Source of the DNA: Pezizomycotina sp. ARF18 | Lineage: Eukaryota; Ascomycota | Length of the DNA: 64,000 nt | Reading direction: 5' to 3' | Assembly: GCA_002224055.1 (NCBI GenBank) | Contig: AZLU01000027.1 | Location: forward strand, 170,830-234,829 | Shown here: piece by piece, positions 36,718 to 48,997 of the stretch | Numbering within the stretch: position 1 is the stretch's first letter | Layout of the letters: each line of letters starts with the position of its first letter | Program-made: the position numbers and the translations under genes | The notes under the pieces: model-generated | What the model was told of the DNA's origin: nothing | The model's input: the letters and a program-made list of their open reading frames with translations, nothing else | The model's database searches: none

Positions 36718-39409
36718 TTAATGCATCAAACATCCGTTCTTCTTACTACTGCAAAGGTCCGACGTGCCTAAACGTATCCTTACAGAACTAGCTTCAGGCT
36801 GCGTCTGATCCCCGCTAATCTTGCCGAAGAAAGTCTCGGCCATCCACTCGTACAAACCTTTCGCCATCCGTAATGCGCCAAAATGAAACATCAACTTCCG
36901 AATTATCGGGAACATACAGTGGAGTCTAGAATGCAACGATTTCATATTAGTCTTTGTGGTCTGCCTCAAGCTAATAAGAGAAAGGGGCAAAAGAGCATGT
37001 GATCCGACGTACCTTTAGCGGGAAATATATAGGAAACCAACTAGTCATATCTTTACTCTTCTCATCTATCTGATCTGGCCGGGTACTGAGCTCCACCTTA
37101 ACGCCAGTCGTCGGGCTTTCGTAGAGAATACTCTCGAAGTAGCCCGCAATGCCGTGGATGACACCCCTGTTGCGAATTTTGAACGTGCCTTTCGACTCAC
37201 GCTCGTTGTGCTCGTTCTTGTTGCCGTCGCTCCGGTCCTGGAGTACTACGATCTCCTGCGGCAATGGATGCCTGAACTCCCACGCGCACTTTATGTCCGG
37301 ATTGTCATCCTCGTCCCTCGAAAGATGCTCGAAAGCCGTAAGCATCACCACCCAGGGACACTCGAGGATGTCCGCAGCCATGGAATTGTGGGCCGTGGTC
37401 AAGCGCGACATCAAGTCGCCGTGGATCTTCGGCGTCAATATCGGAGAGTAATGCGCCGTATAAGTCGTAGGTATGGAGATACCCGTGTCTGGCTTGAGGA
37501 CCCTCTGGACGCCGTCGAGGCATTCTGGTGAGAGCTCGTTGTCGCCGAAAGAGCCCAGCAGCTCCGAGACTATGATGTCGATCTGCTGCGGCGGATTCCA
37601 GTCCCTCATATCTGACTTGACGACGGTAACGATGCCGCCCCACGTGTCACGGTTGTGACGCAGTAATGTTACGTAGGCATTGGGGTTCTTCTCAACGGCA
37701 TAGAGCGTTACGGGCATGCCGGTAGCAGCTGAAGCGTTTATACAGCGAGACACTAACGGTCCTCGACCGGCGCCAACGACAGCAATAACCCTACAAGACC
37801 ATCAGCGTTTGTGTCCGCGAATATATCTCAATTGTTTCTAGTCTCAAGTAGAGAGTGAGGTGAACATGGCTGAAGGAACTCACGTACGTTGATGTCTCGC
37901 CGGCCTTCATGCGGTCGTCCAGCGCAAATTGAACGGCTTTCTCATACTGGTTGTATTTGACAGGGTCCTTTTCAAACACTTCGTAAGTCACGCTCTCTAG
38001 ATTATGAGCGAGCGGCTGCAATGGCGCTTGTAGGTAGTCTTGATAGCCGGCTCCGTATAATTCCACAGTTGACGGCGGGGGCAGGTTTCGATGAAGGTGG
38101 CGGATATAGAACAGGTACGACTGCGGATCGTCCCTACGTTTAGTGGTTCCATGAGGCAACCGGGGTCCTGGTGCTAAACTCGGGAAGTTTGCAGCGTAAT
38201 CCGGACTCATTGGGTCCAGCATTGTGGGGCTCAACGGTTCATCTTTCACGAGGGATTCCGCGAAGTTGGGGAAGACAGTGAGGAATTCTGCGCATGCCTG
38301 GTTTCACAGAGAAATACGTATGGGCGGAGCTTCGTATACTTTGCGAGCAGAGCTTGACTCGGTTTTGTCATGACGGGGAAGCCCTTAGCATTGAGTACGA
38401 AGGATGACGAAGGTATCATGAGCACTTTGATCGGCTCCGCGTACCACCTGTCCAGGACGAAAGAAGGTGGTAATTTGAGGGGGATCTGCAAGGCTAAAAG
38501 ATCGAAAAAGAAAAAGAAAAATGAACGTAAATATCAGATCAAGGTGAAAGTTCATAAGGAAGAAAAAGATAATCTGTCTTATTGAAAGGCCAGCACATAC
38601 CCACAGAGAGCCTTAGATTGTAATTGCAACTGTCCTTATGCTGTTCCACGCATCCCATGTTTCCAAATGATCTGGCAACGCCGTGTTTGCATCCGAGTTG
38701 AGCTTTGAGTCAGCTCCGAGGTGGAATTGCAAAAGCACGGAGAAGAAATTGGTCTTCGCCAGGCCGCCATTTATAGCTTGCGCGTATGCGGACAGGTCTC
38801 GGCCTTTTCCAGCAGGGCCTTGGACAACCACCATGCTAAAGCCACAGAATGCAGCATACGCGAGCTCGTGGTGTAAAACTTGACGATGCACCGTCGCTGT
38901 TAAAGGATCCGGAGAGTCGAGCTCAAGCCACGAGGAGGTGAATGCCACACATTGCGGTATGTAAGCTGTAGGATGAACATTGACTTCCTCGACGTCGAGT
39001 CCAGGAACGGTAATGCGATCTAGAGAGGCACCGCGCGCTAGCGACACCTGCTCCTCTACACGTTCCTTGAAATTGATATTCGTTATATAAGTAGATATAA
39101 TGTCGTACTAAATAAACCAAAGCAGGCTCAGAGAAATTGCCTTGTTAGCTTCACTTCTTTTATACTCTTTGACAAACGACAACAGATAAATAAATAAGCA
39201 AGTAAAAGGCACACGTTTTTGAGATTAACAAGTAGATTCAAAGAGGAAAGGCCCGGCCGAGCCTCCGTATGTACCTACACCAGTAGTATGAGCTGCATTG
39301 ACTATACCATCGGTCACTGCCTGATTTGGAGCTGGTAGATGTTCTCCGATGCAATAGAGGGAAGCTGACGTCGAAGCATCAGACTGCCCGATGATTGGGC
39401 AGCATCCAT
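36718..39409 (-). CDS. PRMT5: Type II protein arginine methyltransferase PRMT5 (Skb1/Hsl7)
   Basis: SAM-dependent enzyme that makes symmetric dimethylarginine on histones, Sm proteins and cell-cycle regulators. ATG 39407-39409 starts MDAAQSSG. The TIM-barrel-type N-terminal domain has SLYCIGEHLPAPNQAVTDG, an intron to YDIISTYITNINFKERVEEQ, and IPQCVAFTSSWLELDSPDP. PSFVLDRWYAEPIKVLMIPSSSF comes next, then QSYLFYIRHLHRNLPPPSTVE. The methyltransferase core shows VVGAGRGPLVSR (SAM motif I) and VEKNPNAYVTLLRHN. The double-E loop is SELLGSFGDNELSPECLDG (about 37500-37560). The C-terminal barrel runs through HGIAGYFESILYESP and the end RLGTSDLCSSKKNGCLMH, stop 36718-36720. Several frame changes occur, e.g. 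near 36860 and 39385. Active-site residues look intact. Confidence 0.92.
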
Positions 39410-40069
39410 TTGAAAAATATACTGGTCAACCCCCAACCCTACTTCAATACTGCGGGTTGGTACTATATATAAAGTCGCAGGCGATCTCCCTCTCCTCTAC
39501 TAGAATCCAAGATACTCAAAAGCATAACACAGGGAAAAATAGGCAAAGTTACTTTTTTTTAGAAAAAAAAAATAAAATAAAATAAAAGAATAAATAGACT
39601 ACTTTGCCATGATTAGAGCTGCCTCGATTGATTTCAAGCAAGGATATCCTGTTTTTTATTTTTTTCAGAGAGAGGGGGGGGGTTACTTTCACAAGATGCC
39701 CGTCGATGGAGGGGGGGGGAGAAAACCGTCCGAAGTTTTTCCCCTTGTCGAAATGAAATACGCGCACCCCCCCCCCAAAAAAAAAAAAAAAAAAGAATGG
39801 CGGCTCTTCTGCAACCCCACTATTGCTGGATAGTCACGTGAGAACGGGCTTGGTCGCCGATCCGGGTCTTGGCGTTGTTTTTCTTTTATAAATCGGAGGA
39901 AAGCGCGTTCCCTTTCCCTTCTTTCTCTTCTTTTTCAAAATCAACACTATACATCTCCCTACTCTGATCATCACCACCATCGGTAGAGCGGTTCGATCCA
40001 CCTTGTTTCTTGTTTCCCTAACTTCCTCTTTGACTTTGCAGTTACTTTCATTCCTTTTGCTCTTGTATT
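39410..40069. promoter_or_regulatory. Divergent promoter region with TATA-like box and CT-rich leader
   Basis: The sequence between the PRMT5 start and the next + strand ATG contains C10A17 at about 39769-39795. It also has a TATA-like TTTTATAAAT at 39884-39893. From about 39908 a CT-rich stretch continues, as is common before fungal transcription starts. The layout fits a promoter and about 100-150 bases of 5' UTR for the + strand unit at 40070. Confidence 0.5.
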
Positions 40070-42700
40070 ATGTTTGCTTCATCAGAAATAGACGCGGGTA
40101 AGTGGGTTGCCAATCGGTATTGATCTTCGATATACACATAAGTCCTGAAGGGCGTTATTGTGGATTTCATATTGCTCAGTCTTGTATAGGGAGGTTTTAT
40201 ATATCTGTTGGAAAGCCTGTTTTCTTTTTACCTATTCTTTTGGTATTTGTAACCTGTTTTATTGGGGAACCAGCCACCAGTCGTACCTTTTCCGAATTTT
40301 TGATTTTAGCGGGATTTGTTTGGGACGTCGCGATATATGAAAAAAAAAAAAAAAAAAATGCTTGGTAATATGGGCCTACACTCCTTTTATTGATCATCCT
40401 CCTCGTTACAGAACAGTCAAGCGGAAATATGGACAGCCTCTCATGAAGATACCATTCCTCTAAGAAATGCCATCTTCAGAAATATACTGCTACGGGAATT
40501 CACAAGATGCTTCCCCTACGGTTTCACGACACTGTTTCGACAGTCACACTTTTGCCCGACGGCCATCTTCCGACCTCTGAGCATGGATCAATGGAACATC
40601 GGCCGACCGGGAAGTGCGACACCAAAAACCCTCGCGTCCTCATGATATTTTTATTTGAGGAATTTACAGGTATAAAAGATCAGTGCCGGAACTTAACCCT
40701 AAGTCCACAGTCGGATTTGTCTTGACGATATTGGTCCGAAGTTTATGAGCCTAGAAGAAGGATTTTTTCTTAGGCTTATAAAGGGTTTGTGTCTTTGGGT
40801 GATTTGCTCACAACCGGATCGTACAATCAATGGAGAGCTGCTATGGGTGATTATGCATTTTAAACCTTTTCAACAATTGGCAACAGCCTAGAGCACGGTT
40901 CCGGGATCTGATTTTCAGAGATCATGTTGCCTAACATACGAGCGAGACCACCTTCGTCCAAATAACTACATATTGCCGGAGGATCACTCGCCAGAAAGCA
41001 GGACGTTCCTTGCTAGCGAATCCTCCTTTCTGCTTTCTTCAGTTGAGGTTTGCGGACGGCTTTAAATTGGCAATGGGTGTACGTCTCGTTTTTATTTGGC
41101 ACAACCGTCACGCTCCGGAATGGCCTCGCCGGTTTGGTTTTCGCACCATTAACGGAGTGTATGCCGTGGTGTTGTCTTCTTCGGATGACAATATTAGCTT
41201 CCTTGGCTTTCTTTATACCAGAGCAACAAAAGGAGCCAGCTTGACCCATTGACGATCCCGTGCAGCTTCCCCAGACCAGTCGCCTCGTCAAAAGACATGG
41301 TGACGCTCCATTAATTGGAGAGGCCTGACTATTCTCATTAATCTTGGGAAACCAAAGAGCACCGACCAGCCATCACTGCTCTCTGGACAGAGAGGAAGAG
41401 GCTTTGTTACCATAATATATATATGTAATATATATATATTTTGAAGCGGTTTTTATGCAATGTTCTTTGTCCGCGTGCTTCTTCTGTTGTCATTTTTTTG
41501 CGAACAGAAAGCCAAATCAAAAGCATTCCCGGGAGCTCCGTACTTCACACGGAGGCGACCTCTTCTGCTTGACTGTTCGACAAATGAGTGGTAGGAGGGA
41601 GGGGGTCCTTTATCTTTATATCAGTCGCCCATTCAGTTTGCTTTTCGGAGGTATGATAGTTGGTTTTTGTTTCTCAATTCCAGGACCAAAGAAGATCAGA
41701 GCTTTTCAATGGTGAACCTTTCATGGCATAGACGGGAGTGCCGATTCTGATTGGCTTTTCACGGCTTGCAACGTCTATGAAGCGTCCTTGATACATTATT
41801 AGCGGGATGGTCGATAATTTCTAGCAGGGGAAGAGGTCTCAGTAACCAACCCTCTTCATTTTCGTTTGGGGACAACGTTTGTGTTTGCTTGAAAAGCTTT
41901 TCCACCGGTAGTAACTTCTATGGCAATGAAGGAACTATCGCTTCTCAGTATCCTGAAATGCTTATCCTCATCTCTGCTGACGTTGTAGCCTCGACTATAA
42001 ATTCGGCCCCAGAGTAGTTCAAAGGTATCCATCCGATAGCCTTCTAGCTTAAGGTTTTTGCAAGCTTGTCACCCTACATCATGGCAGAGCTGGGGCACTT
42101 ACTGCAGCCTGATGGTATGCTCTCACGCATTCGCGACAAAAAGGATCAAGGGTCTCGAGTCCTGCTCAGGAAAGGCAAGCAAAAGTTGCCCGTCTATTTA
42201 GGAAGAATAAGTAGGACCACAATGACCATTCGTTTGTGGTTAGAGTTTCGGCTCGTCTACGTTCGGGAACCTATCCTTGCGTTGCAGATGCGCGAGACCC
42301 CATCGGTATTGAAGTCTGTGCATCTTCTAGCGTTTCTTGGATTTGCCTTGAAAGCGTGCCAAAACCGCAGCTATCTTCCGCGAGAAGCCTAATTCAGGGT
42401 ATTCCTGGATCTGCTTTGAAAAGTACCGGGGCTCCCAGTTTATGTCTGCTGCAGCACCTAATCAGTACGGGAATGGGGTACGGCGTTAAAGCTTATTGGG
42501 GATGCACAGCGAGGTTCATATCACTGTCAATTACAAGAAGTTGCAACCAAAATGGCGTCGGTTTTTCTTCGCGCAGGCATTAAATGTGTTCGCAAGCAGG
42601 AGGAGTGGTGGTGCTGGTTACCTGAGGGAAGATTGATTGTTTTATCAATGGAGTAGTGTGAAGAGGGAGGAGATATTGAGTCTATCATTCTCTAGTCATG
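40070..42700 (+). CDS. Undecoded spliced gene or non-coding transcript; start exon only is clear
   Basis: A short first exon (40070-40097, MFASSEIDA) ends in a perfect GTAAGT donor. A 314-base intron containing an A18 run (near 40340) ends at acceptor TTACAG 40406-40411. Exon 2 from 40412 continues ...EQSSGNMDSLS before a stop. All three frames of 40412-40720 are open in long overlapping pieces, and I cannot choose between them. Further frames at 41010-41252, 41455-41715 and 42066-42392 carry no family motif. The region could be a fast-evolving protein gene broken by indels, or a spliced non-coding transcript with a long 5' intron. The end coordinate is a guess. No function is proposed. Confidence 0.35.
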
Positions 42701-43807
42701 GTGCGAATCGTGTCTAGGGATGATGGCTCCCATTTTTTTCGATAAGTCTCCTCATTCCCCGTTAAACTGATTAAGCTAATTTAGATCAGGTGCGCAAATG
42801 CTGGACAACCCAAATCAGACACGCACGGGTCGGGCTGTAGGAAAATGTTCCAAGCGGCATTCTACGCTTGCTGGTTAATTCTCAACCTGCAAAGTGTTCC
42901 ATTCTCGATATATAGTTAGATTGTTGCTCTTCTACCAGTATCAAGAGCTCGTTCCTGATACACTTGAAATAGAGCGGTATTTATTTTATACTTATTTAAA
43001 CATCTAATGTAAGATAAAACGAAAAACTGCCCGCAGAATACCTTTAGCCATTGTATTATTTCATCTAGCTGTACACAAACTTTGAAATATAGATACACTC
43101 CAAGTTGATGCCCGCAAGCAATATATTAAAAGGTCCACTCTTCAATTGAGATTCTTTCTACTGAAAGTATTAATCTCACTCTATGTCTCACGGAAACCCT
43201 TGGGAGCATGCATTTGAATTAGAAAAATAAATAAATAAATAAAATAAAATACAATAAAATAAAATACAATAAAATAATAAAACAGGGAAAGACATACCTG
43301 CCTAGAAACTCCTTTCTAATATTGTGGAAAAAGTATATGGATCCATCATTTTCCCTTCAATTATACGAGTAACTTCGATAACTACGTCGGAGATTGAATA
43401 TACTCAATTGCTCCAACTGAAACCTGCATTTCGGACTCCGTTCAGTAACTTGCGGGCTTATTTCTCGTGTACGGCCAACTCACCACCGCTTATAAGCTTG
43501 CAGCTTTCGTCATCCGTACATTTCTTTGCTTCTTCCTTCGGCCGCTTACTACTTACTATATTTAACTTGATAATTCCTTAAGTATTTATTATTAGTGGTG
43601 CCCTGTTCAAAAAAAAATTCCCTCGACAATTATTTTTCCAAACCAAAATCAGGCACAATCCAACCGCTTCGAAATCGCAAATTCACGACTTTTCCCGCCG
43701 ACAATTCCGTTTTTTTTCCTTGTCGCCTAAAGAACTTCCGAACATCCCCTCAAGGAATCTCGCGTGGGACAAGCTGCAAGGACGTGCCACAACCACAAGT
43801 CAAAGTC
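42701..43807. other. Intergenic region upstream of ARO7
   Basis: AT-rich, with AAATA/AAAAT-type repeats at about 43224-43282. I see no convincing gene. The last 200 bases are CT-rich and run into the ARO7 start, so they are probably its leader. Confidence 0.45.
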
Positions 43808-44895
43808 ATGGCGGATACATGGATAGATCTTTCCGACCCTGAAAAAGCGCTCAATCTCAACAATATCAGGTACCAGCTCATGTAAGTGAAAAAGAATTTG
43901 CCTTACAGCTTCACCTGCAATCTTTTCACCTCTATCTCCAGTAAACAATCTCGCCAAAAGTTTCTTTGGTAGACTTCCGGAAGTGAAAATTAACTTGGAA
44001 CTCTATAGTCGCCTCGAAGACACAATCATCTTCTTCCTCATCGAGCGCGCGCAATTCCCCCTCAACCAGAGAATCTATGACCAACAAGCCGGCCTGATAC
44101 CCGACTTTTACGGCTCCTTCCTCGACTGGCTGCTCCTGCAGCAGGAGCGCGTCCACGCCCTCGTCCGCCGCTACCAGTCTCCCGACGAGTACCTTTCTTC
44201 CGAAGGAGATTCCGAGCCATTCCTTCAGCCGCTTTCCTACCCGAAGCTCCTGCACCCGAACAAGGTCACCGTGAACGACCAAATCAAGAAATGCTACATC
44301 GAGAACATACTCCCCGCCGTCTGCCAACCGGGACCGGACCGCGGCGAGTCGTCAGAGAACTACGGCAGCTGCGGGACGATCGATGTCCCCTGCCTGCAGG
44401 CGCTGAGTAGGAGGATTCACTTTGGCAAGTTCGTCGCCGAAGCCAAGTTCCGGAAGGACGTGGAGGGTTACACCAAGATGATAAAGGAAAGGGATGTCGA
44501 AAGTCTGGAGAGGAGCATTACGAATAAGGCCGTCGAGCTGCAGTGCTCAAGCGACTGGAGCTCAAGGCGAAAACGTACGGTATGGATTTGGGCGCCGAGG
44601 GCGGTACTGGAGACGCACCAAAGATCAATGTTAAAGCGGTGGTTGATATGTACAGGGTAAGTAGCTTTGCCATCGAGCTAATTTCTCCATCCTACCCCCC
44701 ATTTTTCTTGTCCCTCTGTCTTTCCTCTTGCTAACGCTCTAATTTTTCTTTACGTAGGACTGGGTAATTCCTTTAACAAAGGTGGTCGAGGTTGACTATC
44801 TACTACAAAGGCTAGACCCAGTCCCTGACCAGAAGACGACACTTCGTTGGCCGGGATGGTCTAATGGATACCTCTCCTTTGAAATTCGATCGTAA
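43808..44895 (+). CDS. ARO7: Chorismate mutase (AroQ-type, Aro7)
   Basis: Converts chorismate to prephenate, the branch point to Phe and Tyr, in the cytosol. MADTWIDLSDPEKALNL starts at ATG 43808-43810; it was chosen over an in-frame upstream ATG because it matches the family start. An intron at 43882-44008 makes the junction YQLI-RLEDTIIFFLIERAQF. Then come DFYGSFLDWLLLQQERVHALVRRYQSPDE, LHPNKVTVNDQIKKCYIENILP, ALSRRIHFGKFVAEAKFR and ERSITNKAVE. One base is lost near 44535 before VLKRLELKAKTYGMDLG. A second intron at 44657-44757 leads to DWVIPLTKVVEVDYLLQRL, where yeast-type proteins nearly end. Here the frame continues about 26 residues to TAA 44893-44895. That extension may be real or an indel effect. 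Confidence 0.92.
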
Positions 44896-45441
44896 TAATC
44901 GATGAGCGACGGCTCGAAGATATAATAGGGAGAGGAGGTGTATAAAAACGCCAAATCGGTGCCGGCAAGAAGGACGATAGCCCAATATATCACAGCTCAA
45001 ACGGTCCGAAAAGCGATAATAGTGATACATGTTCAATTTCTTCTTAGTTTTCTAGTTATAGACTCGAAGAGCAAAGTTAGAACCTCTACCAAATAATCTG
45101 AATTATTCATTACTCCAATGTATGTATGGAAAAACAATGCTTTCATGTCTTTTATAGCGTTGTTACTTAGATCGCAGCTGCTATTCATTTTCTCTTTCAA
45201 GGTAGCGTCAAATATTCGTTAGAATGCGATTTTCTTGGTCTAACTCTATACATAGCTATCATGCCTTTTTGAACTTTATTTTGAGCTTTCCCTTGTGGCT
45301 AGCTAACTCCCGAAAGAAATGAAAACGAAACGAATGCCAGCAACTACAAGATGCGAATGGAAATGATATTAACTTATACAGGTTTTGAAATCGAATACAT
45401 ATCAAGGGAAATAAAAAATAAAAATAAAAAAGAAGTTAATT
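44896..45441. other. Convergent intergenic region ARO7/ZPR1
   Basis: AT-rich 3' flanks of both genes, with an AAAAATAAAAATAAAA stretch near 45411 just past the ZPR1 stop. No gene seen. Confidence 0.5.
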
Positions 45442-46847
45442 TTATGTGCTTGCTGCTGCCTCTTTAGTGTTTATCTGCTCGCTATATTTTTCTTTCTCGT
45501 CCGAGTAGTCCTCGACTTTCATGTCCTTCAGTCCTAAATCTTCCTCCTGCTCCTCCGTCCTCTCGTAGTCCTCGATGGTCATGTTCGGATCCGGATCGGG
45601 AGCGTAAAGGTTCTGCAGGTGGCTTGCGGCTAGGGGATCCTCCAAGATGACGGTAAACTGAATCTTAGCTTCCGCCGCGCTCTTCAGCCTTTCAAGGAAC
45701 TTGGCCCAGTTCGCCTTCTTCTCCGCTTCCATGCTATCCCCGGATTCCTGGATGAAGCGACCTTCCAGCTCGTCGGGACCTGCATGAGCAACCTTCCAGC
45801 GTCGTGAAGCGGCCGCCTAGCGTTCCGGGGTTAAGCTCGAGGTTGATTTCCGGTACGCTCAACGAGCACGTTTCGGACTTGAGGATATCGCGGGCGAGGT
45901 CGTCGGCGTCGGCTACTTTGAGCGTTATACGGCGCCCCTTAGAAGGGACGGCACCACCGGTTTTAACCTCGTTGCTCCTATAACCGCAGGCGTCGCAAAC
46001 GGTACTCATGATAACGACCTCCTTGAAGTGCGGTATGTCTACCATCTTCATGTGGGTGTCGCAGTGGTGGGTGCAGCTAGGGCAGGTAGCGGGGAAAGTG
46101 TAGACTTCGTCACGCTTGATTTCGCTATAATCATCATTGTCATCGTCATTCTTCGCCGCTCCATCCTCGCCGTCGTCCCCAGTGAGGGCTAGCTCCTCAT
46201 TCTGCTCTTGACTCCGCTTATAATCCGTCCTTACTAGTTTACCCTTCGGGTCGTCCGGCGAGGGCTCGATCCAGCTGTTTCCCGCAGGATCGTCGATGGA
46301 TACATCCCAGGGGAACTCTTTACCCTCGAGCATCTCGTTTCCTTTCTTCAAAAACTCCTCAATCTTCGCCACGAGTCCGTATCGATGTCTTTCCGCTTGT
46401 CCTGCTCCATGGACAGATCCTCGAGCACGTTCGACAGTAAACCTTCCACCGTGGTCAGCTTGCCCTTCTGCGCGGGTATCTCAAGGGAGAGTTTAGGTAT
46501 CGAGACCACGCATGTCTCTGACTTGACGACCTGCCTTGAAAGGTCCTGCACCGTCTCCACCGTGAACTTGTACTTGCAGCCCTTAATCTGTATCTCGCTT
46601 GCCGTTTGGACCTCCGTGTTCTTGAAACCGCAGGAAGGCACTCGAACGACATGAGGACTATGTCCCTGAAGAAAGGTATCGTTGTGAGAAGGAGCTTCGT
46701 AACGCCGTCTTCGTGGCAGTTCATGCAGAGCGACGTGATCTCCTCGACTACTTTCCCTTGATCGTCATCTTCGGTGGATTTGTCAACGGTTTCGGCTGCC
46801 TCCCTGACGGGCTTGAAGAGGTCCTTGTTCTTTTCGTCCGATGGCAT
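45442..46847 (-). CDS. ZPR1: Zinc finger protein ZPR1
   Basis: Eukaryotic ZPR1, a dual zinc-finger protein linked to eEF1A folding and nuclear signalling. ATG is at 46847. The first ZPR1 module has the C4 finger [22 protein letters not shown]...SFEC..CGFKN, then [20 protein letters not shown] and [10 protein letters not shown]. The second module repeats the plan: [64 protein letters not shown] and GGRFTTLEG. The C-terminus is acidic ([21 protein letters not shown]) and ends KEAAAST. Three frame changes (about 46640, 46375 and 45770) split it into four frames. Each falls inside otherwise contiguous conserved sequence, so these are one-base indels, not introns. Intronless otherwise. Confidence 0.93.
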
Positions 46848-47481
46848 GATTACCGTCGGTAAAACTCTAGGAACTTCTTACGATGGAGATAAAGTATTTA
46901 CAGGTTAGAGTAAAGATAGAATAAGAAAATAAAGCAGGGCGAAAGGGTATCTTAATAAATGAACTTGAGGAATAGTGAAAAGGTCTAAGATATGATAGGT
47001 AGAGGTTGTGAAAAGTATTTTATATATAGAAAATTTTCTTTTTAGTGCACTTCAAGCTGTTCTCGCAGCTTCCATCCAATATTTTTCCCCCACCAACAGA
47101 AGAGAGACAAGGGAGAGCTCTTTGCTTTTTTTCCCGTTCGATCCTTATCGATAAGGAGCTTTTGCTACACTAAAAAGATACATACCAACCAGCACAAATT
47201 ACTATACAGTTTCAAGTACCAAACTAGCTCCGTGTCTTCCCTTTCTAAGAACCGTCTACTCAATTTATTTATTTATTTATTATTTATTTATATTGGCCTC
47301 GAATCAAGCGCAAACAACACGTAGACCTGTATCCAGTATCCTAACAAATATACGACAGAATCAAACGATCCCTCTTACAACCTCCTATTCCACGACTCCT
47401 GCTATTCTATACCCCCCTTTTTTCTTTTTTCTTTCTTTTTTTTTTAAAAAAAAAAAAAAAAAAAAAAATCCTGCGCTAGGG
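46848..47481. promoter_or_regulatory. Divergent promoter ZPR1/ALG2 with T10A23 tract
   Basis: 634 bases between two opposed start codons. It has a TTTA-type repeat near 47262-47292 and a T10 run followed directly by A23 at 47436-47468, only 13 bases before the ALG2 ATG. The T/A tract could form a hairpin or exclude nucleosomes. Poly(dA:dT) next to fungal starts is well known. Exact transcription starts cannot be seen. Confidence 0.5.
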
Positions 47482-48997
47482 ATGGGAAGAAGATTGTTTT
47501 CATTCACCCCGACCTGGGCATAGGTGGAGCTGAACGTCTGGTCGTGGATGCCGCAGTCGGACTCCAAAAACTAGGACACAAGGTCATCATTTACACCTCA
47601 CACTGCGACCCTACACACTGCTTCGATGAAGCTCGAGACGGTGAGAATAGCACAAGGCCAACGGAATTAGAAAATCTGCTAGATATTAGCTAACGAACAA
47701 ATTAGGAACCTCGACGTCCGTGTCCGCGGCAATACTATCTTCCCGCCGAACATCCTTGGCCGCTTCTCCATCCTCTGCGCGATCCTGCGGCAAGTCCACC
47801 TCACGCTATCCCTCCTCTTCTCCGAAACCGAACTCGACCCCACTACCATAGACGCCTTCTTCGTCGACCAGCTTTCGGCGTGCATACCCCTACTAAAATG
47901 GCGCCTCGAGCGAGCTCGGATCCTCTTCTACTGCCATTTCCCGGATAAGCTGCTGGCTTCCCGCAAGTCGTTGATAAAGTCGCTTTACAGGGCGCCGTTC
48001 GACTGGATTGAAGCCTGGACGACGGGGCTGGCGGATACGATAGTCGTCAACAGTAAATTCACGGCGAGCGTGTTCCGCGAGGCGTTCCCCATGATACGCT
48101 CCGCACCGAGCATCGTGTACCCTTGCGTGGATACGGAGGCGTGGCGGACGCAGAAGCAGATGCCAGGGATAGCTACCCGTTCCTCGAGGGAAGAGAGAGG
48201 AAGATTGTACTTTCGATCAATAGGTTTGAGAGGAAAAAGGACATATCACTGGCGATAAAGGCGTTTGCGGGTTTGGAGGAGGCGGACAGGAAAAAGCCCG
48301 GCTGATTATCGCTGGTGGTTACGATCCGAGGGTTCACGAGAACGTTTCGTATCATCAGGAGCTGGTCAGTTTGGCGGAGTCATTGGGACTAGCTGCCAGG
48401 ACCTGCCGCATTATATATCTTCTCTCTCGAACCCATCCGACGAAGATGTTCTTTTCTTGCTATCTATACCCTCAACGTTAAAGTCCTTTTTGCTAAAACC
48501 GCATCGCTGCTTGTTTATACCCCTGAAAATGAACATTTCGGTATTGTGCCCTGGAGGCCATGTTAGCCGGGGTAAGTCCACGAACTTGTCAGCTATGCAT
48601 CTTCCGTGCTCGTTTTTTTGACTAACGAAATTTTATCGTTTTAGCTTCCAGTCTTGGCTACCTCATCCGGCGGCCCTCTCGAAACCATTAAAGATGGCGT
48701 AACCGGCTGGCTACGGTCACCAGACGTCCCCGAATGGTCACCGGTAATCAAGCACGCTCTCTTGAGCTTTCGGAAAGACCAAAAGAAGACAATGGCGGTT
48801 GAGGCGAAGCGGAGGGTCGAGGAGGAGTTTTCCAAGGAAAGATGGCAGAACATCTAGACGGCGAATTCGAGCGCATGTTCAAGCCCGAGTTCAAGAAAAG
48901 GAGTGGAGGAGCGGTAGGAATGGTCGTCGGACTGATTATTCTTGGAGCGCTTGGAGCTGCAACAGGAATAGCTGCAACATTAATGTTCAATAGCTGA
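47482..48997 (+). CDS. ALG2: GDP-Man:Man(1)GlcNAc(2)-PP-dolichol mannosyltransferase Alg2
   Basis: ER-cytosolic-face glycosyltransferase (GT4) that adds the second and third mannoses of the N-glycan precursor. Start at ATG 47482; the frame must shift by one base for [19 protein letters not shown]. Then come [19 protein letters not shown] and an intron (about 47640-47704). After that: [24 protein letters not shown]-type [50 protein letters not shown] and [11 protein letters not shown]. The GT4 EX7E region is [19 protein letters not shown]. Intron 2 (about 48571-48643) is followed by [15 protein letters not shown] and VTGWLRSPD. The last frame ends in a hydrophobic helix ([20 protein letters not shown]) and TGA 48995-48997. 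Five or more frame changes occur. Family assignment is certain. Confidence 0.93.

Noticed and set aside
40412-41300. Small membrane protein frame near 41050-41244
   Set aside because: Overlapping frames are equally open on both strands and none shows family motifs or consistent codon bias.
44850-44920. tRNA-like stretch (D-arm-like TGGTCTAATGG followed by TTCGATC)
   Set aside because: Spacing between the D-like and T-like parts is far too short, no anticodon stem pairs, and it lies inside the ARO7 frame.
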